A stretch of 15,189 nt of DNA from NCBI GenBank assembly GCA_964427485.1, contig CAYRUP010000037.1, positions 1-15,189 on the forward strand. The letters run 5' to 3'. The notes beneath the pieces are model-generated. The model was not told the origin of the DNA. It did no database searches and was given only the letters and a program-made list of their open reading frames with translations. Position numbers and translations under genes: made by a program. Below are positions 5,570 through 13,196 of the stretch, in pieces. Source of the DNA: CAYRUP01 sp964427485 (lineage in GTDB: Bacteria; Pseudomonadota; Gammaproteobacteria; DSM-16500). Positions within the stretch are counted from its first letter, which is position 1. Each line of letters begins with the position of its first letter.

Positions 5570-6589
5570 TCATGCCAAATAATTCTTTATTAAATTTTCT
5601 GCAATTTGAACAGCATTTAGTGCTGCACCTTTGCGTAAATTATCGGCTACCACCCATAAATTTAAGCCTTTTTTATGGGATACATCCTCACGCAGACGTC
5701 CTACAAAAACATCGTCTTTTCCTGCAGCATCACGCACTGGTGACGGATATTGTTGTTTGCCAGTAGCCAGTTTTACGCCTGGCGCTTTAGCGAGGATTTC
5801 GAGTGCCTGCTGCATCGTGAGTTTATCATTCGTTTCAATATGCACTGCGGCAGAATGACCAAAAAACACGGGCACTCGCACTGCAGTCGGATTAATCGCA
5901 ATTTTTTTGTCGTTAAATATTTTTTGTGTTTCCCAGATAATTTTCATTTCTTCACGTGTGTAGCCATTTTCTTGTAACTCATCGCAATGCGGCAAAACAT
6001 TAAATGCAATTTGTTGTGAATAAATTTTCGGTTTGATGGGTCTGCCATTCAACAATAATGCCGTTTGTTCCGCTAATTCCGTCACGGCATCTTTTCCACT
6101 ACCGGAAACAGATTGATAAGTCGCAATATTAATGCGTTTAATACCCACTGCGTCATAAATAGGTTTTAGCGCGACAACAACAGGTATTGTGTTGCAATTG
6201 GGATTGGCAATAATATTGCTTTTTTTAAAACCGCGTAAATCACTGCCATTCACTTCCGGAACGATGAGCGGTACATTTGCGTCATAACGAAAATGTGAAC
6301 TCTTATCGATAACAACATTTCCAGCCGCAGCCGCTTTCGGTGCGTATTCTGCGGAAATTTCATTATTCGTGCAAAAAAAACAGATTTGTGTTTGACTGAA
6401 ATCAAAACCCGCTAATTCTTCCAGATAATGTGATTTCCCTTTAAATTCGAGCATATCACCAACGGAACGTTTACTGGCTAATAAATAAAGTTTATTAATG
6501 GGGAAATGACGTTCTTCTAAAATAGCTAACGTTGTAGAACCTACAATGCCGGTTGCTCCGACGATGGCTATATTGTATGTTTTTGTCAT
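5570..6589 (-). CDS. asd: Aspartate-semialdehyde dehydrogenase
   Basis: Asd reduces aspartyl-4-phosphate to aspartate semialdehyde with NADPH, the branch point to lysine and diaminopimelate (cell wall), threonine and methionine. From 6589 the protein has 339 residues, the normal size. The N-terminal nucleotide-binding loop is VGATGIVGS, the catalytic cysteine lies in NPNCNTIP, GSGKDAVTEL follows, and RVPVFFGHSAAVHIE carries the conserved active-site region. The cysteine shows this is a catalytic Asd and not the cysteine-less Usg homologue. MTKTYNIAIVGATG fits the family start. Two upstream in-frame ATGs (6613, 6628) are possible; the first has GAGG in the adjoining repeat, the second lies within it. 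The fimV-like gene follows after 18 bases, with truA beyond, so asd probably leads a three-gene operon. Confidence 0.96.
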   Translation of the reverse strand: MTKTYNIAIVGATGIVGSTTLAILEERHFPINKLYLLASKRSVGDMLEFKGKSHYLEELAGFDFSQTQICFFCTNNEISAEYAPKAAAAGNVVIDKSSHFRYDANVPLIVPEVNGSDLRGFKKSNIIANPNCNTIPVVVALKPIYDAVGIKRINIATYQSVSGSGKDAVTELAEQTALLLNGRPIKPKIYSQQIAFNVLPHCDELQENGYTREEMKIIWETQKIFNDKKIAINPTAVRVPVFFGHSAAVHIETNDKLTMQQALEILAKAPGVKLATGKQQYPSPVRDAAGKDDVFVGRLREDVSHKKGLNLWVVADNLRKGAALNAVQIAENLIKNYLA

Positions 6590-6620
6590 GGTTGGTTTCT
6601 CGATTAGTTTCATTGTTAGT

Positions 6621-6662
6621 ACCCTCATCCCCTGCCCTTCTCCCGCTTGCGGGAGAAGGGAG
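6621..6662. repeat. Complete hairpin repeat between the dehalogenase homologue and asd
   Basis: The element starts with the 25-base stretch shared with 20-44 and continues into a perfect 12-bp stem (6635-6646 with 6649-6660, two-base loop TT), ending GGGAGAAGGGAG. It lies ten bases beyond the dehalogenase-homologue stop codon and directly upstream of asd. No U-run follows the stem on the minus strand, so it looks like a REP-type element that may act as a weak attenuator or mRNA stabiliser. Its far end contributes GAGG and an ATG to the asd leader. Confidence 0.75.
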
Positions 6663-6672
6663 CTAAGAAGAC

Positions 6673-7566
6673 TTATGCATTTTGTTCAACACCTTGGAGC
6701 CAAATGCTAATCGCTTCTCCCATTAAAGTGGGATTACTTTCTTGTGCATAATGTAATTCTTCGCCAATATCGACAATTTCTAAATTGGGTAAATTGTCTT
6801 TTGCCCATATCACGGTCGCAATGGTAGTGATAAAACCTGGAACGGTATAGAGCAGCAATTTAGGTAATTGCGATGTCAACAATTTTTCTGAATAATCAGA
6901 AATGAGTTGATTCGGTAAATCGTGCAAGTATTGGCATAATGGTTTACCCGAACCTTTTTGCTTGAAAGGTTCACGGTAAACATTCATCTCTTGATCCGTC
7001 AACATGCGCATGGTTCCTTGCGACAACACTTTATCAATAAAATGTGCGCCATTCTGAATTACATCATTAAATGGGGCATTAAATGGGGCATTCGTATTTT
7101 CTTGTCCTTGCCAAGTGAGAATTTGTTCCTGATAAGGAAGCGGCGTTTCTACACCATTTAAAGTGCGAAGATAAGCTTCATAAAAAACCAAACCTTTACA
7201 GTTATTTTCATGCCGCATTGCATAATCAAAACCAATAATGGATCCCCAACCATGCATGACAATCGTCAAGTGTTCCAATTTAAGCGCTTCAATTAATTTT
7301 TCAACATATTTGATATGATCAAATATCGTGTATTCAATATCAGGCTTTTCTGATTTTCCAAAACCAATCAAATCCGGTGCGATACAACGTCCTAAATTTG
7401 AAAGATGCGGAATCACATTACGCCACACATAAGAGGAAGTGGGAATGCCATGTAAAAATAAAATAGGATCACCTTCGCCTTCTTCTATGTAATGCATTTT
7501 TGATCCGAGTACATTCACATAGTGTGATTGATACGGAAAATCAGCTGAAATCTGTGTTTTTGTCAT
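6673..7566 (-). CDS. Alpha/beta hydrolase, haloalkane-dehalogenase homologue lacking the nucleophile
   Basis: This 297-residue protein clearly has the haloalkane dehalogenase fold and aligns without large gaps to the DhaA/LinB group. The oxyanion region is HGIPTSSYVWRN (39-50), then APDLIGFGKSEKP, the nucleophile elbow MHGWGSIIGFDYA (104-116), the acid-bearing FYEAY (E130), a cap region, and the terminal histidine in ELHYAQESNP. In true dehalogenases the elbow reads HDWGS with Asp106 as nucleophile and the first loop HGNPTS with Asn41 binding halide. Here they are G106 and I41, with W107, E130 and the His kept. Canonical dehalogenation is therefore not expected; the activity is unknown. Residues 159-168 carry a tandem duplication (NAPFNAPFND). 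AAGGA six bases before the ATG supports the start. It follows gdhB by 27 bases and is probably co-transcribed. Confidence 0.85.
   Translation of the reverse strand: MTKTQISADFPYQSHYVNVLGSKMHYIEEGEGDPILFLHGIPTSSYVWRNVIPHLSNLGRCIAPDLIGFGKSEKPDIEYTIFDHIKYVEKLIEALKLEHLTIVMHGWGSIIGFDYAMRHENNCKGLVFYEAYLRTLNGVETPLPYQEQILTWQGQENTNAPFNAPFNDVIQNGAHFIDKVLSQGTMRMLTDQEMNVYREPFKQKGSGKPLCQYLHDLPNQLISDYSEKLLTSQLPKLLLYTVPGFITTIATVIWAKDNLPNLEIVDIGEELHYAQESNPTLMGEAISIWLQGVEQNA
7065..7092. repeat. 12-bp tandem duplication inside the dehalogenase-homologue gene
   Basis: The unit ATTAAATGGGGC occurs twice in direct succession (7066-7077, 7078-7089) with partial continuation to 7092. Being a multiple of three it keeps the frame and repeats the residues NAPF in the cap domain. 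It is likely a recent slippage duplication. Confidence 0.85.
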
Positions 7567-7593
7567 GTGATATCCTTTTCGTTATACACTGGC

Positions 7594-10500
7594 TTAACCC
7601 GCCTGCGCGAAATCGAACAATTCACGCAAGACAACAGAATATGTCACGAATCCTACATTATTGCTTGATTTAATTTCCCCTAATAAATTTTGCCAGCGCT
7701 CAATTAATAAATTGTATTGATCAAGCCAGGCTTGAATACGTTCGCTAATACTAAATTGTCTGATTTTTTTATGTTTTAATGACAATACACTGACACATAA
7801 TTTTCGCTGCACCCGATCCAAATCATCGCGAAAACCCGAACGCGCAAGTTCGTCCCATTGATTTTCCATAGGATAGGAATTCATTTGATCACGTAACCAA
7901 TTTAATTCCAGATGCGATCCCAAAGCATAATAAGTTTGCGCCATTTCTGAAATATTCAAATTATTTCGGGTAGCCGCTTCCACAATATCTAATGAAGTAA
8001 ATAATGTATTGCAACTCGCAATGCGGCTGGCTAATGCTTCGGGTACGCCTTGATCTAGCAATGAAACAGTTTCAATTTCAAGTGCTTCTTTATCCGCTTC
8101 AGTGAGAAGATTCGGTAATTGAGAAATCAATTCTGCAATGGGTTTTGCGTATTGATTTGCAACTGCTTCGATGTTGAAGTTTGGCTTCAAGTTGCGTAAA
8201 AACCAGCGTGTTGCACGACGTATCAAATAGTAAATCTGTAACATCATTTTTTGCTGGACAGTTGTATTAACTTTCAAGTCAAGCGCTTCAATTTGCTTCC
8301 ATAACTCTTCCATGCCATAAATTTTTTCCGCTACAATATAAGCTCGCATAATAAAAGCAACAGAGGCACCGGTCTCGCGCTGCAAACGTTCGACGAAATT
8401 AACACCCATGTGATCGGTGATATGTTTACCTAATTGAGTAGCGATAATTTCGCGGCGCAGACTATGTTCCTTCATTTGCGGCAAATATTTTTTTCGCAAT
8501 GAGACGGGAAAAGCCATCATGAGATATTTAACAAAATAAGGATCTTCTGGAATATCGGATGCGAGAATGTCTTGTTTTAAAAACATTTTGCAATAAGAAA
8601 TCAGAATAGCCAGTTCAGGTCGTGTTAAACCTTGTCCATTCGCTTTGCGTTCCAACAACGATTTTTCTGAAGGTAAAAACTCCAATTCGCGATTGAGGCG
8701 GCCATTTTTTTCGAGTTCATTCATATAACGTCTGAATAAATCCATCGTTTGCAACGCGACGGATGCTTCCAAACTTAACATTTGAGTTTGCTCGTAGTTA
8801 TCGCGTAAAACTAATTCCGCAACTTCATTCGTCATTTTTTCCAACAGTTTGTTGCGCTGGATTAAAGTCATTTCATTATCTGTGATGAGTTTATTCAACA
8901 AAATTTTCACATTGACTTCATGGTCTGAACAATCGACACCCGCTGAATTATCGATAAAATCCGTATACAATACGCCGCCATTCAAGGAGTATTCAACGCG
9001 TCCTAATTGTGTCATTCCTAAATTGCCGCCTTCGCCAATGACGCGTGCCTTCAGTTCATTGCCATTAATGCGAATTGCATCATTGGTTCTATCACCGACT
9101 TCAGTATGGGTTTCATCGCTGGATTTAACAAATGTGCCAATGCCGCCATTCCAAATAAGATCGATAGGCGCTTTTAAAATCGCGCGAATCAAGTCGTTAG
9201 GCATCATGTGATCTTCTGAAATATCAAATGCTTTTTTCATTTCAGCAGAAATTTTGATGGATTTCGCAGCGCGGCTAAAAACACCACCGCCTTTCGAAAT
9301 CAATTCAGCGTTATAATCCATCCAGGTTGAGCGCGGCATGTTGAACAATCGTTTACGCTCCTCAAAACTGCTCGCTGCTTCAGGCTCAGGATCGATAAAA
9401 ATATGCATGTGATTATATGCAGCCAGTAATTTAATATGATTTGACATCAACATGCCATTTCCGAACACATCGCCACTCATATCGCCAATACCAACCACGG
9501 TAAAATCGGTTGTTTCTGGATTGATACCGAGTTCACGGAAATGACGTTTAATGGATTCCCATGCGCCGCGTGCGGTGATTCCCATTTTTTTATGGTCATA
9601 ACCTGCAGAACCACCTGATGCGAATGCATCATTTAGCCAAAAGTTATATTCTTTCGAAATCCCATTGGCAATGTCAGAAAAGGTTGCCGTCCCTTTGTCT
9701 GCCGCAACTACCAAGTAAGGATCATCTTCGTCATAACGTACAACGTCAACGGGTGGAACCACTTTGCCATCGATGATATTGTCAGTAATATCCAGCATGC
9801 CACGAATGAAAGTAGAATAGCAGGCAATACCTTCTTTCATCACTGCATCACGATCGCCATCGGCAGGGATTTGTTTAGGAAAAAATCCACCTTTTGCACC
9901 GACAGGTACGATCACAGAGTTTTTCACTTGCTGTGCTTTCATCAAACCCAATACTTCCGTACGAAAATCTTCGCGTCGATCTGACCAACGTAAACCACCC
10001 CGTGCCACTTTGCCACCGCGTAAATGCACCCCTTCAACGCGTGGCGAATAAACAAAGATTTCATACATCGGTCGTGGAAGTGGTAAATCTGAAATGGCGG
10101 ATGGATCAAATTTAAGAGAAATATGGGATTTGAAACTCCCATCCGACGAAGTTTGAAAATAATTGGTGCGAATAGTCGCTTGAATGACTTCAAGAATACG
10201 ACGGATAATTCTATCTTCGTCAAGACTATTCACTTCTTCGAGTGATTGTTCAATCTTAGTGGTTAACTCAGTGGTATCAGGTCGATTAACGCCATACTCC
10301 GGTGAGAAACGCAATTTAAATAATTCCACTAAGCTTCTAGCAATTTCTGCATTGTTTATCAATGCTTGCCCTATATAATCTTGACTGAAAGTAAATCCAG
10401 TTTGACGCAGATATTTTGTGTATGCGCGTAACACGGCTGTTTCATGCCACGTTAATTGCGCTTCAATCACAAGACGATTAAATCCATCATCTTCTGCATG

Positions 10501-12429
10501 ACGGAACCAGATGTGCGTAAATGCATCTTGAAAATTATCTTTGATGCTTTCGACATCGAGTTCTCTGTTTTTAACATGCACCATGTCAAAATCACTGATC
10601 CAGGCAATGCTGCCATCTTTGAAAATAATTTCATGGGGTCGTTCGCCAATAATGCGCAAACCCATATTTTCAAGTGTGGGCAAGACATCAGACAAAGCAA
10701 TGGTGTGTTCGCTGTGAAATAATTTTAATTGTAAGGATTTTTTGCCTGATTTGTGAAAAAGCATTTCTAAGGGATTTTCGTGACTCAACGCTTGTATTTT
10801 ACGTATATCTTCAATTGCAGCACTCGGTAAATAACATTCCGTATAACTTGCAGGAAATGCTTTGCGGTATTTAGCATAATATTTTAAGCCTTCCGCCTCA
10901 TTGAATTGACGAATAAGATGGTATTTTAATTCGTCTGACCATGAACGCGAAATATCCGTTAATTGCTTTTCTAATTTCGGAATATCATATTCGACCGGAT
11001 TTTTTGGATTAACCCGAACAAGATAATGAATACGCGCTAAAACCGAATCTGAGAAATAAGTCGTAAAAGAAGATTCCAAACCATTGAATGCATCCATTAA
11101 AACATCTTGCATTGCGAGGGACATATCTGTGTTAGAAATTTCACGCGGCACAAAAACCAGGCAGGAAAAATAACGACTGTAAGCATCTTTACGCACAAAC
11201 AAACGAATACGTTTTCGTTCTTGTAAATGTAAAATTCCCTGCGTCAAATTAAATAATTCTTCGTGCGTTGCTTGGAACAAATCATCACGTGGTAAGGTTT
11301 CTAAAATATGTACGACTTCTTTACCGTTATGACTATCCGGTGGATAGTGAAATTCTTGAATGACTTTTGCTACTTTGTGGCGCAAAAATGGGATATAAAG
11401 TGGGCTTGAATGATAGGCAGTTGATGTGAAAAGTCCTACAAAACGACGTTCGCCGATCAATTCGCCTTTTTCATTAAAACGTTTTACGCCAATATAATCC
11501 GTGTATGCGGCACGATGCACAGTCGATTGGGTATTGGTTTTTGCAATAATCAAAATATTTTTTGATAAAGCGAGCTTGCGTGCTTGCGGTGGTAAATCAG
11601 CATAATTACGGGAAACGGTACTCGCGCTATCATCACGTAGGACGCCCAACCCTGAGCCTGGAATAATTTGTAAAGCGCGATTCGTTTCATTGCCGATAAG
11701 TTTATAATCGCGCGCACCTAAAAAGGTAAAATGATTGCTGATCAACCAGCGTAAAAAATCTTTGGATTCGGCAATTTCAGCGGGATCGAGTGGTGGTGGA
11801 TTTTGTTCAAGTTCTAATAAAGCTTCTTCAACGCTTTTTACCATTTTGCGCCAGTCGATTACTGACACTTGCACATCATATAATATTCTTTCTATGTTAA
11901 GACGTAATGCTTCCATTGATTCTGTATCGATTTGACGATCAATTTCAACATAGATGGGTGCTTCGGAAGTAGCGTCTGAATCGTTTGCGCCGATAGGTAA
12001 AATATCGGTAATACAGTTTTCTTTGTTGCGTTTGACTTTCAAACCGCCAAAATGAATCGTGTAATGGACTTGAAATCCATTGCGATTGACTTCCATCCGA
12101 ATTGAATCGACCAAAAATGGAATATCATCGTGCGATGCTTCAATAATGGTGTGAGTGGATTGCCAGCCATCATTTTCCATCGACGGATTAAAAACACGAA
12201 CCTTGGATTCGCCGGGCTTTCTTTGATAGATAAAATTCCAGTGTGATAATAAAGCGCCATATAAATCTTCAATTGAACGTTCCGCCAAGTCTTCCAGTGA
12301 GCAGTTCGCATAATAACGCTCTGCAAAAGTCTCTAAAAGCTGAACTTTTTGTGGTTGAACTCTACTTTTTAAGTATTGGCGAGTTTTATTTATTATTTCT
12401 TGTCGACCTGTGTCTAGTTGGCCAGCCAT
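7594..12429 (-). CDS. gdhB: NAD-specific glutamate dehydrogenase, large (about 180 kDa) type
   Basis: This enzyme oxidatively deaminates glutamate to 2-oxoglutarate and ammonia with NAD, a catabolic entry of amino acids into the TCA cycle. With 1611 residues it matches the 180-kDa GDH family (Pseudomonas GdhB, PF05088). The first roughly 700 residues form the N-terminal region with ACT-like folds. The catalytic region holds RGGLRWSDRREDFRTE (from about 810), PVGAKGGF (K846, the likely catalytic lysine) and GDMSGDVFGNGM in the nucleotide-binding domain (978-993). WNGGIGTFVK and the GEGGNLGMTQLGRVEY block follow. A helical C-terminal domain ends in LLGEIKSSNNVGFVTYSVVLRELFDFAQ. The ATG at 12429 (MAGQLD) is preferred: GGAGG lies 14 bases upstream and a TATAAT box would start the RNA near 12455. 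The alternative GTG at 12450 falls within that leader and has no ribosome site. No frameshift is seen. The dehalogenase homologue follows. Confidence 0.96.
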   Translation of the reverse strand: MAGQLDTGRQEIINKTRQYLKSRVQPQKVQLLETFAERYYANCSLEDLAERSIEDLYGALLSHWNFIYQRKPGESKVRVFNPSMENDGWQSTHTIIEASHDDIPFLVDSIRMEVNRNGFQVHYTIHFGGLKVKRNKENCITDILPIGANDSDATSEAPIYVEIDRQIDTESMEALRLNIERILYDVQVSVIDWRKMVKSVEEALLELEQNPPPLDPAEIAESKDFLRWLISNHFTFLGARDYKLIGNETNRALQIIPGSGLGVLRDDSASTVSRNYADLPPQARKLALSKNILIIAKTNTQSTVHRAAYTDYIGVKRFNEKGELIGERRFVGLFTSTAYHSSPLYIPFLRHKVAKVIQEFHYPPDSHNGKEVVHILETLPRDDLFQATHEELFNLTQGILHLQERKRIRLFVRKDAYSRYFSCLVFVPREISNTDMSLAMQDVLMDAFNGLESSFTTYFSDSVLARIHYLVRVNPKNPVEYDIPKLEKQLTDISRSWSDELKYHLIRQFNEAEGLKYYAKYRKAFPASYTECYLPSAAIEDIRKIQALSHENPLEMLFHKSGKKSLQLKLFHSEHTIALSDVLPTLENMGLRIIGERPHEIIFKDGSIAWISDFDMVHVKNRELDVESIKDNFQDAFTHIWFRHAEDDGFNRLVIEAQLTWHETAVLRAYTKYLRQTGFTFSQDYIGQALINNAEIARSLVELFKLRFSPEYGVNRPDTTELTTKIEQSLEEVNSLDEDRIIRRILEVIQATIRTNYFQTSSDGSFKSHISLKFDPSAISDLPLPRPMYEIFVYSPRVEGVHLRGGKVARGGLRWSDRREDFRTEVLGLMKAQQVKNSVIVPVGAKGGFFPKQIPADGDRDAVMKEGIACYSTFIRGMLDITDNIIDGKVVPPVDVVRYDEDDPYLVVAADKGTATFSDIANGISKEYNFWLNDAFASGGSAGYDHKKMGITARGAWESIKRHFRELGINPETTDFTVVGIGDMSGDVFGNGMLMSNHIKLLAAYNHMHIFIDPEPEAASSFEERKRLFNMPRSTWMDYNAELISKGGGVFSRAAKSIKISAEMKKAFDISEDHMMPNDLIRAILKAPIDLIWNGGIGTFVKSSDETHTEVGDRTNDAIRINGNELKARVIGEGGNLGMTQLGRVEYSLNGGVLYTDFIDNSAGVDCSDHEVNVKILLNKLITDNEMTLIQRNKLLEKMTNEVAELVLRDNYEQTQMLSLEASVALQTMDLFRRYMNELEKNGRLNRELEFLPSEKSLLERKANGQGLTRPELAILISYCKMFLKQDILASDIPEDPYFVKYLMMAFPVSLRKKYLPQMKEHSLRREIIATQLGKHITDHMGVNFVERLQRETGASVAFIMRAYIVAEKIYGMEELWKQIEALDLKVNTTVQQKMMLQIYYLIRRATRWFLRNLKPNFNIEAVANQYAKPIAELISQLPNLLTEADKEALEIETVSLLDQGVPEALASRIASCNTLFTSLDIVEAATRNNLNISEMAQTYYALGSHLELNWLRDQMNSYPMENQWDELARSGFRDDLDRVQRKLCVSVLSLKHKKIRQFSISERIQAWLDQYNLLIERWQNLLGEIKSSNNVGFVTYSVVLRELFDFAQAG

Positions 12430-12443
12430 ATAAAAACGTTTAA

Positions 12444-12467
12444 CCTCCACGGTTTTGTAACATTATA
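12444..12467 (-). promoter_or_regulatory. gdhB promoter -10 box and ribosome site
   Basis: On the minus strand a perfect TATAAT (12462-12467) is followed by a GGAGG (12444-12448) in the short leader before the gdhB ATG at 12429. No good -35 hexamer is visible 16-18 bases upstream, so the promoter may need an activator or another sigma factor. The spacing of GGAGG to the ATG, 14 bases, is longer than usual. Confidence 0.5.
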
Positions 12468-12514
12468 TGCGCTGATTTTAGCTCTCTTAGGGGTTATAAT
12501 TCAAACAGGATTTA

Positions 12515-13195
12515 TTATTTTCCTTGGTCTGGTATTTTCTTTGCCACATCATTGCGTAAATAAACCGGTTTGGCGTCTCTCGGCGCCACAACACTGCCCT
12601 GGAGAAAGAGGGATCGAGCGAGTGCTAGTATAGCAGATGCCATGGGTAAACGGTTAGCATCGATTTGTTTAGGCTGACAGGCTATTTTGCTTTTATAGAC
12701 TTCCCAAGCATTGCCAATGCCGTACCATTCACCCTTGTCTGGCAGGCAAATGTTGTCAGGCGTGCTGACGGCTTCTTTGCCGATTAGCTTGACTAACTTA
12801 CCAGAATCTACTGCATAACTTGCCCAATAGACTTCATCAATGCGCGCGTCGACTGCGACTAATAGTTTTTTCCAGCCTAACTCTTGAAATGCAGCTTGTG
12901 CCACGGCCGCTAAGGATGATACGGGAATAAGGGGTTTGTCTGTTGCATAGGCGAGACCCTGTGCCACGCTAATGGCGATTCTGACGCCAGTGAAACTTCC
13001 AGGGCCACAACCAAATGCAATTGCGTTTAATTGTTGTAATGTCATGTTTTCTGAATCAAGTAATTCATGAATCATGGGTAAAATAACTTTTGCTTGCTGC
13101 ATGGGCGTTATTGCATGGCGCTCTATTATTTTTTCATTCAAAAGCAAGGCAATTGAACAGGCTGAGGAAGATGTATCGAATGCAAGAATATTCAT
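12515..13195 (-). CDS. tsaB: tRNA threonylcarbamoyladenosine biosynthesis protein TsaB
   Basis: TsaB is the scaffold partner of TsaD and TsaE in making N6-threonylcarbamoyladenosine at position 37 of ANN-decoding tRNAs. The 226-residue protein is the usual length. It has the ASKHA-fold start MNILAFDTSSSACSIALL, the conserved helix with HAITPMQQAKVILPMI, and the hallmark AIAFGCGPGSFTGVRIAISVAQGLA (about 59-83). The C-terminal half is more variable, as in the family, and lacks the metal-binding sites of TsaD. The start codon lies one base after the stop of the helicase gene, so the two are almost certainly one operon. The same helicase-tsaB pair exists as yoaA-tsaB (yeaZ) in E. coli. The 85 bases that follow contain the promoter of gdhB. 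Confidence 0.95.
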   Translation of the reverse strand: MNILAFDTSSSACSIALLLNEKIIERHAITPMQQAKVILPMIHELLDSENMTLQQLNAIAFGCGPGSFTGVRIAISVAQGLAYATDKPLIPVSSLAAVAQAAFQELGWKKLLVAVDARIDEVYWASYAVDSGKLVKLIGKEAVSTPDNICLPDKGEWYGIGNAWEVYKSKIACQPKQIDANRLPMASAILALARSLFLQGSVVAPRDAKPVYLRNDVAKKIPDQGK

Positions 13196-13196
13196 A

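Noticed and set aside
6673..7566. Calling the alpha/beta hydrolase a functional haloalkane dehalogenase
   Set aside because: The catalytic Asp and the halide-binding Asn are both replaced (G106, I41).
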